A stretch of DNA of 64,000 nucleotides from Enchytraeus crypticus (taxonomy: Eukaryota; Annelida; Clitellata; Enchytraeida; Enchytraeidae): positions 124,001 through 188,000 of the forward strand of contig CAJHZI010000683.1 in assembly GCA_905160935.1 (NCBI GenBank), read 5' to 3'. The translations under genes and the position numbers were made by a program. The notes beneath the pieces were generated by a model, which was not told the DNA's origin, did no database searches, and was given only the letters and a program-made list of their open reading frames with translations. Below, in pieces: positions 52,605 through 62,767 of the stretch (position 1 is its first letter; each line of letters opens with the position of its first letter).

Positions 52605-52985
52605 AAGCTAAAGCTAAGGTTAACGTCAGCTTCCTCACTCGAAAGCGATGTCAGTGACGGGCGAGCCCGGGATTATTGCCGTTGTAAATATTTTCTTGTA
52701 TGTTGTTTTCCCTTTTCATGGGAAGATGATGATGCTGTTGTTGTTTGCCTTATGAATGTTACGAAGTTCACATTATGGTAAGTAGAAAAAAATTATAAGG
52801 TTATTTGAATTTATAAATAGCTCATTGTGTTGGACTTTGAGTAGAGGCGTAGACACAAGACTAAAGATAAGTTTGACGTCAGTTTTGTGTCTCGCATGCT
52901 ATTGACAGGGCGAATGCTGAATTTGAACTCTGCACCTACTGATCCACCGTTAAGCAACTTACCAACTGGATCAGCCCATAACTAA
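52605..52985 (-). mobile_element. Two inverted tRNA-derived SINE fragments
   Basis: 52605-52675 has AACGTCAGCTTCCTCACTCG and GTCAGTGACGGGCGAGCCC. 52860-52985 (subfamily 2) has TTGACGTCAGTTTTGTGTCT, GAATTTGAACTCTGCACCTA and AGCAACTTACCAACTGGATC. Confidence 0.65.
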
Positions 52986-53040
52986 CACCTTTATATTTTA
53001 AATGGCTTGAGTGAATTTGAATTAAATGACATAGATATGT

Positions 53041-53058
53041 TATTTATATAAATATATA

Positions 53059-53120
<62 letters not shown>

Positions 53121-53533
53121 GATTATATATATTCCCCGTGTTGTGCTCGGGTGTGGTTGGACCACTGCAGAATAGGGCAACCGCAAACAATCTGCCGCGT
53201 GTACGTAAGAGGCGACTAAAGGCAGGAGCTGAGGATGGCAAGAGGGGACCCACCTCACCATGAAATATTTTCCCCCAGGATTAAATGGTAATTAATCCAC
53301 CTAACTGAGGAAGGCAACGGGAAACCACCTCAGAAGCCATATTTTTCCCAAGCTATAGGCTACATAAGGTATGGATAAGGCATAGACTTTGTGAAGGGAT
53401 TAACTTGTTGATCTGAGGAGTGCTCTTATGGAGCGAGAAAACAGACTTTGAGTATGAATATGTACCTTGAACCTGCCACTTGGCCAGTGCACTGAAGAGA
53501 AGATGAATATATATATATATATATATCTAATAT

Positions 53534-53585
<52 letters not shown>

Positions 53586-53820
53586 CTTATAGGCCTATAA
53601 TCCCTTTCTCCTACTGGGCATGTCGTATGAGGCGACAAGGCAAAAACTGGGAAACCATCTCAGATGCAATAAGCTACATAAGGTATAGGTAAGCATAGCA
53701 TTTTAACTTACTGATCTATGGAGTGCTCTATATGGAGCTGAGGGTAGACTATGAGTAGGAATATATGCCTTGGAACTGCCACTGAGCAGAACACGAGAGA
53801 GAGTGTTAGTTGTGTTTTAT
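53041..53820 (+). mobile_element. Two repeat G copies, each preceded by an (AT)n run
   Basis: (AT)n at 53058-53117 precedes a near-complete repeat G (GTACGTAAGAGGCGACTAAA, GGAAGGCAACGGGAAACCAC, GAGTGCTCTTATGGAGCGAG). (AT)n at 53506-53581 precedes a second, shorter copy (53590-53815) ending in an AG run. Confidence 0.75.
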
Positions 53821-56260
53821 GAAATATAGTTGTCATAAATTCATACAATATCAAACATTAAAGCTTTTATAGCAGAGTTGAATATGGGAAATGCATGGTA
53901 GGATGCTAAACACATTAACTTAACCATAGGCCTATAATTACTGTCCCCATGCCAACATCAAATAGGATTAGCCTACTATATGAAACTAAAGCCAAGTCAA
54001 GTTGTTGTTTTGTTCTATAACCTTCTGATATTTTTTCTAAGTGAGTTACAATTTAAATTTGACAAAATATGTGACAACTTTAATGCATTATAATTTCCTT
54101 CAATTAAATTCTGACAATTTCGACAGTAACACACAACGTCCTAATGCAGTGCATTACAAACTGGCCTATGTTACAGTAGGGAATTGAAAGTGCACTGTAA
54201 TTGGTTAATTGGACTGTTTCGTTACATTAGCGCTTCATGATTTTTAATGTACGGTTTATTGAACCTGCTAAAGCCCATAGTTAATGGACTACCTCGCTAT
54301 GATAGGCTTTCACGGTGCGTGTCGTATGGTCGTAGGGTGTGGACGAATATCAATTAATTGCTGCCTGACAGTACAGTATATACTCTACAATTACAGGTAT
54401 TAACCTCTGTTTTAGCGTCTAACCTATTATATTATTATAGCTCTATTGCTATTATAATAATTACTTCAATTATATAGAGCACCGTAAACAAACAAGCAAC
54501 GAACAGATTTGTCAAGTTATATCCAATGCTGCCGGGGTTTTGATTGGATTGGCTGTTTGAATTGGCTTTGATTTCAGATCTCTCGATATGAAAACAAAGC
54601 CATTTATATAGATAACCAATTAAATATCATAGCTCGATCGCGGATAACTGACTAACTGCCTAATGGTTCAACAGATGGTATTAGAATATTATTATTAATA
54701 TTATTATATATTAAGTGATATAGATTTCATCACATGTAATCATTTCACAGTAGCGTCTATTTATAATAGATATTTGAACAGACTTTCTGGATTTTGAAAT
54801 TGCACCATTTTGGATCTTTTTGCTCTCCATCTTGGATATTTATCTTAATTATATTATTATTTAACTTTTAAATTGTTAATTAGCATTTTGTTGTTGGAAT
54901 ATAAAATCACTGCTGCTGTACTCTGCACAACGTCACTCGGTGGACACCAGAGCAGCCTCCTCAACCCTCTGCCTCCACCTATCACGATCCTTAAGTCATA
55001 AACATCACCCTGTGTAAGACAATTTGATATGTAATTGGCGTATTTCATTATTTTTTTTAAAATTAATGTGTATTTATTTCCCATATCTACCCTCATTTTA
55101 TTATTTAGTAGTCTATATTTTAAAGCTTTTCTAATTGGAGTATTTTCATAAAAATTATAAAATTACTTAGAATATAAAATTACAAAGTCTAAGTATTCCT
55201 CCAAGATTTAGTTCCTGAGATCCAATATTATATGCTGTGATCCAGCGATAAATATCGCTGCTGGTGATGTTTACGCTCTTGGTTTGTTATTTAAACGTCC
55301 TTGACTGTTTGACAAAGTCGCCGCATTGTGTCCAAGAGGTTGGAGATCAAATCTCAATCCCGGGCAGATAATCCAGAGACTTCGAGTCGTAAAATTCACT
55401 TGTTTCGGTGAGCTAATTTGCGCTTATAATGTTCTATATGAATTATTTAGACGGACTTTTAAGAGCGGGTTAATTATCATATTGATTTATTTCAATGGAT
55501 TTCAATCCGGACATAGCGACCGTGAAATGGCCTTCTTAAAATCCTATAAGATTTGCCAGTGTGAAATGTACACATGAAAATTTTCTGTCATTTTAATCAC
55601 TGTTTTGTATTTAGATAATGAAATAGATCTTGCTTAAATATAAAAGTAAACAATTCTAAATGTTACATTTGAAGCTGGAATTTATATCAGGCTTCATTTG
55701 TTGTATATCATTCAGAAGCCAAGTTGGAGAGTTAAGTATTGTAGTTTGAATAATTATGATTATAATTCTTTCAATATCAGGTTCATTCTGAATGAACATA
55801 TTTCTGGGCTCATCCAAATTCCACCTTATAATATCTGTGAAATAATTCTTAAATACTGCTTTTAAAGTTCAAAATTTGATTTTAGCTTGAGTTAGGTGGA
55901 ATAAGCTTCTTTACCCATAAGCCTTACCCATAACGTCTTACTAACATAACTACATATCAGTACTTAGAAAAATAAAAAATTTGGTGTTAATTTGTTCAAT
56001 TGGAAAAATGACAGTCCAGTAAGGTTATGTGAACGATGAATCCACTAAAGGTATATTTTTAGAATAAGCTATAAAACTAGGTTTAAAACCTGTTTCTATA
56101 CTGCACACAAACAGTATCAACAGTCCTGTTGAATAATTAAAGTCATGATCTCTTGTATATCAAGCGGGTTTGCTGACAACTGTATAAAAATCAGTGTAGC
56201 TTCTTGAGACTTGAGTTTAAATAAACATTAAACGGTAAATGAAATATTCTCTTTTAACAT
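53821..56260. other. Upstream of cytochrome c; no coding sequence seen
   Basis: AT-rich. CCAAT-type sites in inverted form (GATTGGATTGGCTG at about 54543) could belong to a promoter. An untranslated first exon of the cytochrome c gene probably lies somewhere here, but I cannot place it. Short open frames at 54857-55096 and 55326-55577 are not convincing. Confidence 0.4.
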
Positions 56261-56264
56261 ATGT

Positions 56265-56385
56265 CAATGGGTTGAGCTTACAGCATGTGGATAAGTTGAC
56301 CAACTGTGATGAGTAGATGCAGGGTTCAAGTCCAGTACTGTCTGTGACTGACATACTATTGCAACAGAAACTGAAGGATAAACTA
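56265..56385 (+). mobile_element. tRNA-derived SINE, diverged
   Basis: AGCATGTGGATAAGTTGACC, AGATGCAGGGTTCAAGTCCA (B box) and TGTGACTGACATACTATTGC. Confidence 0.55.
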
Positions 56386-56429
56386 GACTTCTAGGCATTC
56401 TTAACAGTGTTTGATAATATTATATTAAT

Positions 56430-56590
56430 TATCATCATCATCATCATTCCTAGAATCCCAGTTTAACCAGGGTCGGGATACGAATAGACTGTCTCAAATC
56501 CTCTCAGTCCTACACTGCACCACCAGCCAATCCCCTATTTGAGACTTTTCCATTCATTTAAATTTTTGTAGCAATTTCTGGAACGTATGC
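56430..56590 (-). mobile_element. Dispersed repeat B 3' part, inverted
   Basis: (ATC)n, then GAATCCCAGTTTAACCAGGG, ACGAATAGACTGTCTCAAAT and CCAATCCCCTATTTGAGACT. It ends about 40 bp before the cytochrome c acceptor. Confidence 0.75.
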
Positions 56591-56629
56591 GATATTATTT
56601 GAATTAATACTTAACTTTTATTGACGCAG

Positions 56630-58124
56630 GTAATCTAGATTCAGCATGGGAGTCGACATACCACCAGGTGATGTGGAGAAGGGTAAGAAGGTGTTCATTC
56701 AGCGCTGTGCCCAGTGTCACACGGTGGAGGCGGGGGGCAAGCACAAGACCGGCCCTAATCTACACGGGCTGATTGGTAGACAGACCGGTCAGGCCCCGGG
56801 ATTCAGCTACACAGACGCCAACAAAGCCAAGGGTACGTAAACTGTCTAGTATGGATATTGATTAGGTGACTGTGGGATTTACTGCACTTGGTTTAGTTGC
56901 GCTTCAATTATTGAAGTTAAGCTACATCGACCTTGGTTAGTGCTTTGTGGGTGACCACCTTGGAAGACTGAGTGTTGACAGCTTAGGAATGAAAAAATCC
57001 CAGGGTGATAGAAGGTTATTCTTCAATCCGCGCCGGCTGCAATTGATGCGCCATGGACAGGCAATGATTTAGTAATACCCATAGAGAGGAAGGAGGAAAT
57101 GGGCCTTAAACAAGCATCTGTGCATCCTGTCTCAGTGTACTGTTATATATGTATATATAATTAATTTGTAATTAATGCTTTGTATGCGTTGTTTAATAGT
57201 GCTGCTTTTGCTGAACATTGTAAATAATTTAGTAAACAGTTTCGTATAATTTTGCTTATGTTATTTACATTCGTCATCATTATCTTCTTCAAAATCCAAA
57301 TTTAGCCTGGTTCAGGATTAGAAAATTTTGTAGAAATTTCTGGGGTCTAGGTGATCACCAACAGAATGCCCTTTCTTTTGGTTTGGATCTTAGTGCATTG
57401 TGACCTTTTTCGATATGTGCAGTCCATGGTTGGTCCATTCTTCGCTTATCATATATATTTATATATTAATTAGTTCTTTTATATTATATTTAACAGAACA
57501 TTTTGTCTTTAACTTCGTGCCTGGAAATTAAATATTTATATATGCCGAATATTTTTTGGCTTCGGCGGTAACTCATAATGGTATGTTTATTGGATCAGCT
57601 ATAACTCTATGTATCATTTTCGTTCTATACTGACAATTGCCAGTAACTAGGCTGAGTCTTTTATTTTCTTTTACTTATAATTCATTTTATTGTAGCCGAT
57701 TGCATCATATAATCTATTGCTCCACTATTGCTCTACTCTTCATGTCTCCACTATTACACTAGTTTCCATTGCTCCACTATTCTTCTACTTTTATTTATCT
57801 TCAGCGCATGTTTCTTCAGATTGTTTTTGGGTGAATCGATTTGTAGTGACGTGATGGGGGGACGTCCCTGACGTCATCCTTGTATGAGGAAACGTATGTT
57901 AAACCTTTATTATTATTATTACTGTGCTATTCTCCACTGTCCTACTATTGCTTAAATTCCTTTTGTACTGGTTTACAGGAATCAAATGGACGAAGGAGAC
58001 GCTGTTTGAGTACCTGGAGAATCCTAAGAAGTACATCCCCGGCACTAAGATGATCTTTGCCGGGCTGAAGAAGGCTAATGAGAGAGCAGATCTCATCGCT
58101 TACCTCTATGACTCAACTAAATAA
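56630..58124 (+). CDS. CYCS: Cytochrome c, 110 residues (two coding exons)
   Basis: Soluble electron carrier of the mitochondrial intermembrane space, between complex III and complex IV; also a trigger of the animal apoptosome. Coding exons are 56646-56832 and 57979-58124. The acceptor ACGCAG at 56624-56629 implies an upstream untranslated exon, so the mRNA part starts at 56630. Haem attachment CAQCH lies at residues 21-25 (His25 ligand), and the Met ligand is in GTKMIFAG (Met87). The conserved [15 protein letters not shown] and TGPNL stretches are all present. The N-terminus [15 protein letters not shown] is a few residues longer than in vertebrates. The coding intron splits the Gly63 codon in KAKG|IKW, the place where mammalian somatic cytochrome c genes are interrupted. 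The gene looks functional. The start has a strong context (A at -3, G at +4). Confidence 0.97.
56880..57075 (+). mobile_element. 5S rRNA-derived SINE
   Basis: GAAGTTAAGCTACATCGACC, TTGGTTAGTGCTTTGTGGGT and GACCACCTTGGAAGACTGAG track the 3' half of 5S rRNA. A GATAGAAGGTTATTCTTCAA body follows. The copy at 50140-50240 shares the TTAGYTGCGC lead-in. It lies in the cytochrome c intron. Confidence 0.75.
57285..57445 (-). mobile_element. Dispersed repeat B, inverted
   Basis: TTTCTGGGGTCTAGGTGATC, CAACAGAATGCCCTTTCTTT, GTCCATGGTTGGTCCATTCT. It lies in the cytochrome c intron. Confidence 0.65.
57795..57925 (+). mobile_element. Dispersed repeat D ending in (ATT)n
   Basis: TTTTTGGGTGAATCGATTTG, CCTGACGTCATCCTTGTATG, AGGAAACGTATGTTAAACCT, then (TTA)n. 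It ends about 50 bp before exon 2 of cytochrome c. Confidence 0.75.
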
Positions 58125-58545
58125 GTTGCCGTGCAGTCGCCGCCTAGAAACCATGCGCTGACTTATATTTCGATCGTTTGAATGCGTCGCCTATTCCGTT
58201 ACCGTAGCAGTGTTTTGTTAGATACTTTTGTAAGATTGATGTAATTTTGAAGGCTTAAAAATAGCATTTCCTGGTTTTAGATAGTTTTGAATAGGGTTTC
58301 CTGGTTTTAGATGTTCCTAATTTAGATAAGGATTTAAATTGGTTTTTATATTAAGTATGGTGTGTAGACAGTTGATGCAACATACTAAATTGCAACACAG
58401 TTTGAATTACTGAGTGATTAAATTTGCCCTGATATGAATCTGATTTGATATAGAGAGTTAGGTTTGATATAGAAGCTGAGCAACATGCAATGTTACTAGA
58501 AACGTTTAACAAATTAAATAAAAAAAAAAAAAAAAATCATTAGGA
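58125..58545 (+). other. Cytochrome c 3' UTR and likely poly(A) site
   Basis: AATAAA followed directly by an A run of about 17 (about 58517-58537), roughly 390 bp after the stop. The A run could also be a retroposon relic. Confidence 0.4.
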
Positions 58546-59490
58546 TTGAATTTAATTTTAGTTGCAAACTGAACTTACGCTGGAAGTTTTGAACTCATGT
58601 CAGGACTTGTTAGGATCTAGTGCTTAGTCTTTAAACAAAGATTTAAGTGAATATATAATTTTGGTAAACTTAGGCTGTTTAAGCGTAGTTATCAAGGCTC
58701 TACTATTAATTCAATGTAATTCTATTTGATGTATACGAGTCATTAGTAATCTGCAAGTAGTTGTTTCACTGATTTTTTAGAACATAGCTGCTATTCTCTT
58801 TCCTTGAAAAGTTTAGAGTCTTTATGTGTGTGCGTGGTATTTGAAAACTGCTATAGAAGTTCTATATTCAGGCACAGTTCTGTCCCAATGGAGTTAATTT
58901 AAGGATGAATTAGGAACACTTTCCCCATTCACCTCCATCTGTATTGTAACAGATGTCCATTTATGATCTGCCTACAGTCAGAGTTTGATATTGCAGCAGA
59001 ACATTTTCCTACTTATCTATCTCGTAAAAATTGTGGACTGGTTATACCATTTATCGAGCACCAAAAATTGACAGATTTGCTGAAGATATGCTATTTATTT
59101 ATGTAGTTATAATTATTTATTGTTGTGGTTCAGTTTTCTATTAAGTTTCCTCCCGTGGAATCTAAGACTATATGGGCTGCGTAAACATTAAATGAATTTT
59201 TATAAAAATTCGGTGTTTGTTAAATCTTATTTTATTTACAGAAAGTTATATAGTGAAACTAAAAGAAAGCACCAGTTCATAAGTGAACGTGATACTAATT
59301 GCCTACTCTTTTATCTCTTCCTGTACTTCTTGTAGGCGATTCTCTCGATGCTCTGCAGTATTAACCTGAAGTAATGAACAGTTTTAATGCTGTTGCTTTG
59401 TGCATTCAGTTTCAGTATTAAGTTCCCACTACAATGAAGTGATCTTTCCTGAATATATCGAGCACCTTTAATACCACGTGATCGCTGGAC
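58546..59490. other. Intergenic, no gene seen
   Basis: AT-rich, no coding signal or recognised repeat. Confidence 0.4.
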
Positions 59491-59494
59491 AGCG

Positions 59495-59625
59495 TAAATT
59501 GGCTGGAGCCAGTGGCGATGTCGGTAAGATACTCGACCGCGGATCAGTATGTGCGCGGTTCAAATCCTGGTTTGGCCCGTCACTGACATCGCTTTCCAGG
59601 GAGGAAACTGATGTTTTGAGGTAAA
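59495..59625 (+). mobile_element. tRNA-derived SINE
   Basis: GGCTGGAGCCAGTGGCGATG, GTCGGTAAGATACTCGACCG, GGTTCAAATCC (B box) and CCCGTCACTGACATCGC; among the best preserved copies. Confidence 0.8.
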
Positions 59626-59829
59626 ACACCCCCCATGGGGTCATGATCCGGATTCCCAAGAGAACTGATGAGATTGCAATATCTTGAACATTTATATGAA
59701 AACAATTTGAATATCTGTTAAATTATGTAACGATTTACAAATGTGACATTACAATTTTCAATATCATCATGGATGATCTCATCTCGCCACTCAATTACTT
59801 AATTTACTTTTAAATCCTCTCAACGGATG

Positions 59830-59928
59830 TAATATGGCCGCGCCCGTGGTTTATTTACAATTTGTCACTGCCAAAAAATTTGTTCTTTAAAGTGATTTTA
59901 TCATTAAAGTATATTTGTTACTGCAAAG
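59830..59928 (+). promoter_or_regulatory. Likely promoter and untranslated first exon of MRPS16
   Basis: A GC-rich patch ATATGGCCGCGCCCGTGG at 59830 stands out in AT-rich DNA and resembles a YY1-type ATGGCCGC start-site element. GCAAAG|GTAAGC at 59928 is a good donor that could splice to the acceptor TTGCAG at 60870, 7 bp before the MRPS16 ATG. Confidence 0.45.
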
Positions 59929-60574
59929 GTAAGCTAATCTAATCGTTAAAATGTAAATGTTCAAGTAAAAGGCTTTATTAGTTTGGTATCGCTATGGACA
60001 TGAAATAAATAGATTTTAATAATGTCATGTGTTGTAACCTAATTGAACTTTTTGCTGGTCTACAAAATTTGCTAAATTGCATTAATGTCGTGAAAATCAT
60101 ATAAATCTAAATTTTTTCTTTCAACTAAGGTCAGGTTTTATTCTCTTATGGTTAGATTAGCATTATGTTGCTAATTATTCTTACCAAAATTACTTGCAGT
60201 TTAAACAAGTAGGTAGGGATAATGTTATTCTGAAAACAACGATAGCCGTCCTGGGTTCTCCTGAAATAACAGGAAAATTTGCAAATCATATTAAATTCCA
60301 TCGTTCTCCATACATAACTTACGTCACAATTTTGGTGAAGCTTCATTGCGGCGGCTGAAAGAGAACATCTGGAGTCTTTTGTTGGAAGTCCAGTAGGTCA
60401 GTATTTACGACGGCTATCATAAACTTAAAGAATTTATGATCATCAAACTAAAGTTGTTTTATACTATGTCATTCTCAGTGTGTAACGTATCGGTTATGCT
60501 CACTAATACCTAAAAGCATAATTAAACTGAGAATTAGGGTGCATTTATTTATATGGTGTAACTGGTTTTCTGGA

Positions 60575-60848
60575 TGACTGAAACACTGAGACCAACTGGT
60601 GACTGCACGTTTCGTAGAAGGCGACTAAAGCACTAAGATCCATACCAACGTCAGAAAGGGCATTCGGTTGGTGAGCGCCTAGGCTCCAGAAACTGCTACA
60701 AAAATTTAAACGAATGGAAAATTCTCAAATAGGGGACTGACTGATGATATGATGTAGGACAGAGAGGATTTGAGACAGTCTATTCGTATCGTGAATTTAG
60801 GTAAACTGGGATTCACGAGAAGATGATGTTGATGATGATGATGTAAGT
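60575..60848 (+). mobile_element. Dispersed repeat B, near full length
   Basis: ACTGCACGTTTCGTAGAAGG, GGGCATTCGGTTGGTGAGCG, AATAGGGGACTGACTGATGA, TGTAGGACAGAGAGGATTTG, then (GAT)n ending about 20 bp before the MRPS16 acceptor. Confidence 0.85.
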
Positions 60849-60877
60849 TCTGTAGTTCATTATTTTGCAGATAAAAC

Positions 60878-61459
60878 ATGTCAACATCTGTTGGTGCGGC
60901 GGCTGCAGCTTCAGCAGTCAGACAGCTCCGAACACGAATCACTTTGTCTCGTAAAGGCTGTGCCAATCGCCCGTTCTATCACATCGTAGTGACGAGGAAA
61001 GGGACAATTAGGGGCGATGCCTTGGAGCAGATCGGCACCTTTGATCCTCTCGTTAACAAGCACAACGAGAAACTTGTGGCACTGAACGTTGATAGGCTGA
61101 AGCACTGGCTGGCACAGGGGGCCGTTCCTTCAAGTTCTGCGGGACAGCTACTGGGTATGTAGGGGATCAACCTATTGAACAGTAAGATTAAATTACTTGT
61201 GTGTCTTATTATGTTTAATATGAATGTTTTGAGTAAACAGGTTTTCTCAGGAAACGACGCCCCTGCCCAGTAAAGGTTAATCGAAGCTGAGCAAAGGCAT
61301 CCACCTTGTCATAAACATAATCTCCCAAGAATAATGGCATATCAAAAGAATACTATAGATGATTTAAAGATCCACTCATATGTGGACATCAAGAGGAAAA
61401 TGGAAGATATAGATGTGTGGAAGCGTTATATACCATGGACCTGTCAGTAGGCAATGCAC

Positions 61460-61494
<35 letters not shown>

Positions 61495-62767
61495 CGTTTT
61501 CATTGTCATATAAGTGATTAAGAACTGTATTGTACTCAACTTTAAGTATGTCTTAAAGTTGTACTGTTAGATTCTGTGATACTTTTAGTTAAGATACTTT
61601 GTGATATCAACCATTGGTTGACAACTGAGTTATGTTGCTATATACAGAACGGATTTTTAGTAAATTGTTGTAATAGCTATTGATCATAGGGAATTGACTG
61701 ATGATATGATATGGGTGAGAGGAGTGGAGGTCTATTCGTATCCCAACCCTGGTTTAACTAGAAATAAAGGGAAGATGATGATGATGATGATGTTGTAATA
61801 TTAGCTATTAGTAGGCTGTAATATAGCATTTGTTTATGTGACTCTACTGATGCTTACTATACTGTAATTTGGTACAAATTTTATTACTGCAGTACAAACA
61901 ATTAGTTTCTTTTTAATTTTGCTTTTTACAGAGCTGCACTGTAGTTACACTATTGAATTTTATTCAATGCGACTCTGAATTCGCATTTAGGCTCTGCATT
62001 GCTTTGTCTTATCAATAGTAGTAGAACAAAAAATAGAACCAATCTCATATTATTTTACAGCTAGATTAACGATTTAAACTTACTTAGAGAAGAACTCACG
62101 AGGCTGGAGACGATACAGATAATTAATAGTTCAGTCTCAATGAATCATAATAATAATAATAATAATAAGCTGTTTAAGCCGTTTGATGACCTCGAGTAGC
62201 CGGGCGGCGATTCAGCACGTATTGCTTGAATCGTTTTTATCAAACCCCAGGTTCTTTACACCAGGGTAAAAAAAAATAATAATAATAATAATAAAGGTGT
62301 AATGTCCGTTTCCTCATACAAGGATGATGTCATGGACGTCCCCTATCACATATCACCACAAATTGATTCACCAACTATTTGTGGACATTTGAATTGATGC
62401 AATCAAGCAAACAGTGGCAGCTATTTACGTACTCTCACGCTTTGGCACCAGTGTCTCTACAGTTGTATTTATATGTGCAGGTCTGTCGGGTTTCCTGCCA
62501 ATTCATCCAAGGACATACCTGGATTCCAGGCGAAGACGAGCTGCTGAAGCTGCCAAGGCTGCGGAAGAGACTGCCAAGGCTGCAGAAGAAGCTGCCAAGG
62601 CTGCAGAAGAAACTGCCAAGGTTGCAGAAGAAGCCGCCAAGGCTGCAGAAGAAACCACCAAGACTGCGAAAAAGTCCGAGAGCAACGAATCTTCTGTCGA
62701 TAGAACCATTAAAAATGAAACTGATGTCACAAAGGACAGTAATGATAAATCTGACCCCAAGTCGTAA
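60878..62767 (+). CDS. MRPS16: Mitochondrial ribosomal protein S16 (bS16m), 187 residues
   Basis: Component of the small subunit of the mitochondrial ribosome. Coding exons are 60878-61154 (donor CTGG|GTATGT, phase 1) and 62481-62767 (acceptor GTGCAG). Residues 20-102 are the bS16 domain: RITLSRKGCANRPFYHIVV, then QIGTFDPL, KLVALNVDRLKHWLAQGA and QLLGLSGFLPIHP, all typical of the family. Residues 1-19 are Ala/Arg-rich and acid-free, a likely mitochondrial targeting sequence. Residues 112-157 are six 7-residue AKAAEET-like repeats (21-bp DNA unit), predicted to be a long charged helix, followed by a polar tail. Human MRPS16 is 137 residues and lacks such a repeat. The ATG has A at -3. An acceptor 7 bp upstream implies an untranslated first exon. 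Confidence 0.95.
61240..61495 (+). mobile_element. LINE 3'-end subfamily copy with (AG)n tail
   Basis: CAGGAAACGACGCCCCTGCC and GAAGCTGAGCAAAGGCATCC, then GATTTAAAGATCCACTCATA, CCATGGACCTGTCAGTAGGC and ACTAAGAGAGAG. It is the forward version of 6150-6410, in the MRPS16 intron. Confidence 0.8.
61680..61790 (+). mobile_element. Dispersed repeat B 3' part
   Basis: ATAGGGAATTGACTGATGAT, TATTCGTATCCCAACCCTGG, then GGGAAGATGATGATGATG. Confidence 0.75.
62145..62395 (-). mobile_element. Repeat F and repeat D, both inverted, joined by (AAT)n
   Basis: (AAT)n, GACCTCGAGTAGCCGGGCGG, CCCCAGGTTCTTTACACCAG (repeat F), (AAT)n, then GTCCGTTTCCTCATACAAGG and ATGATGTCATGGACGTCC (repeat D). They lie about 85 bp upstream of exon 2 of MRPS16. 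Confidence 0.75.

Noticed and set aside
56880-56965. 5S rRNA gene
   Set aside because: Only the 3' half is similar, with substitutions, and it continues into a SINE body found elsewhere in the window.
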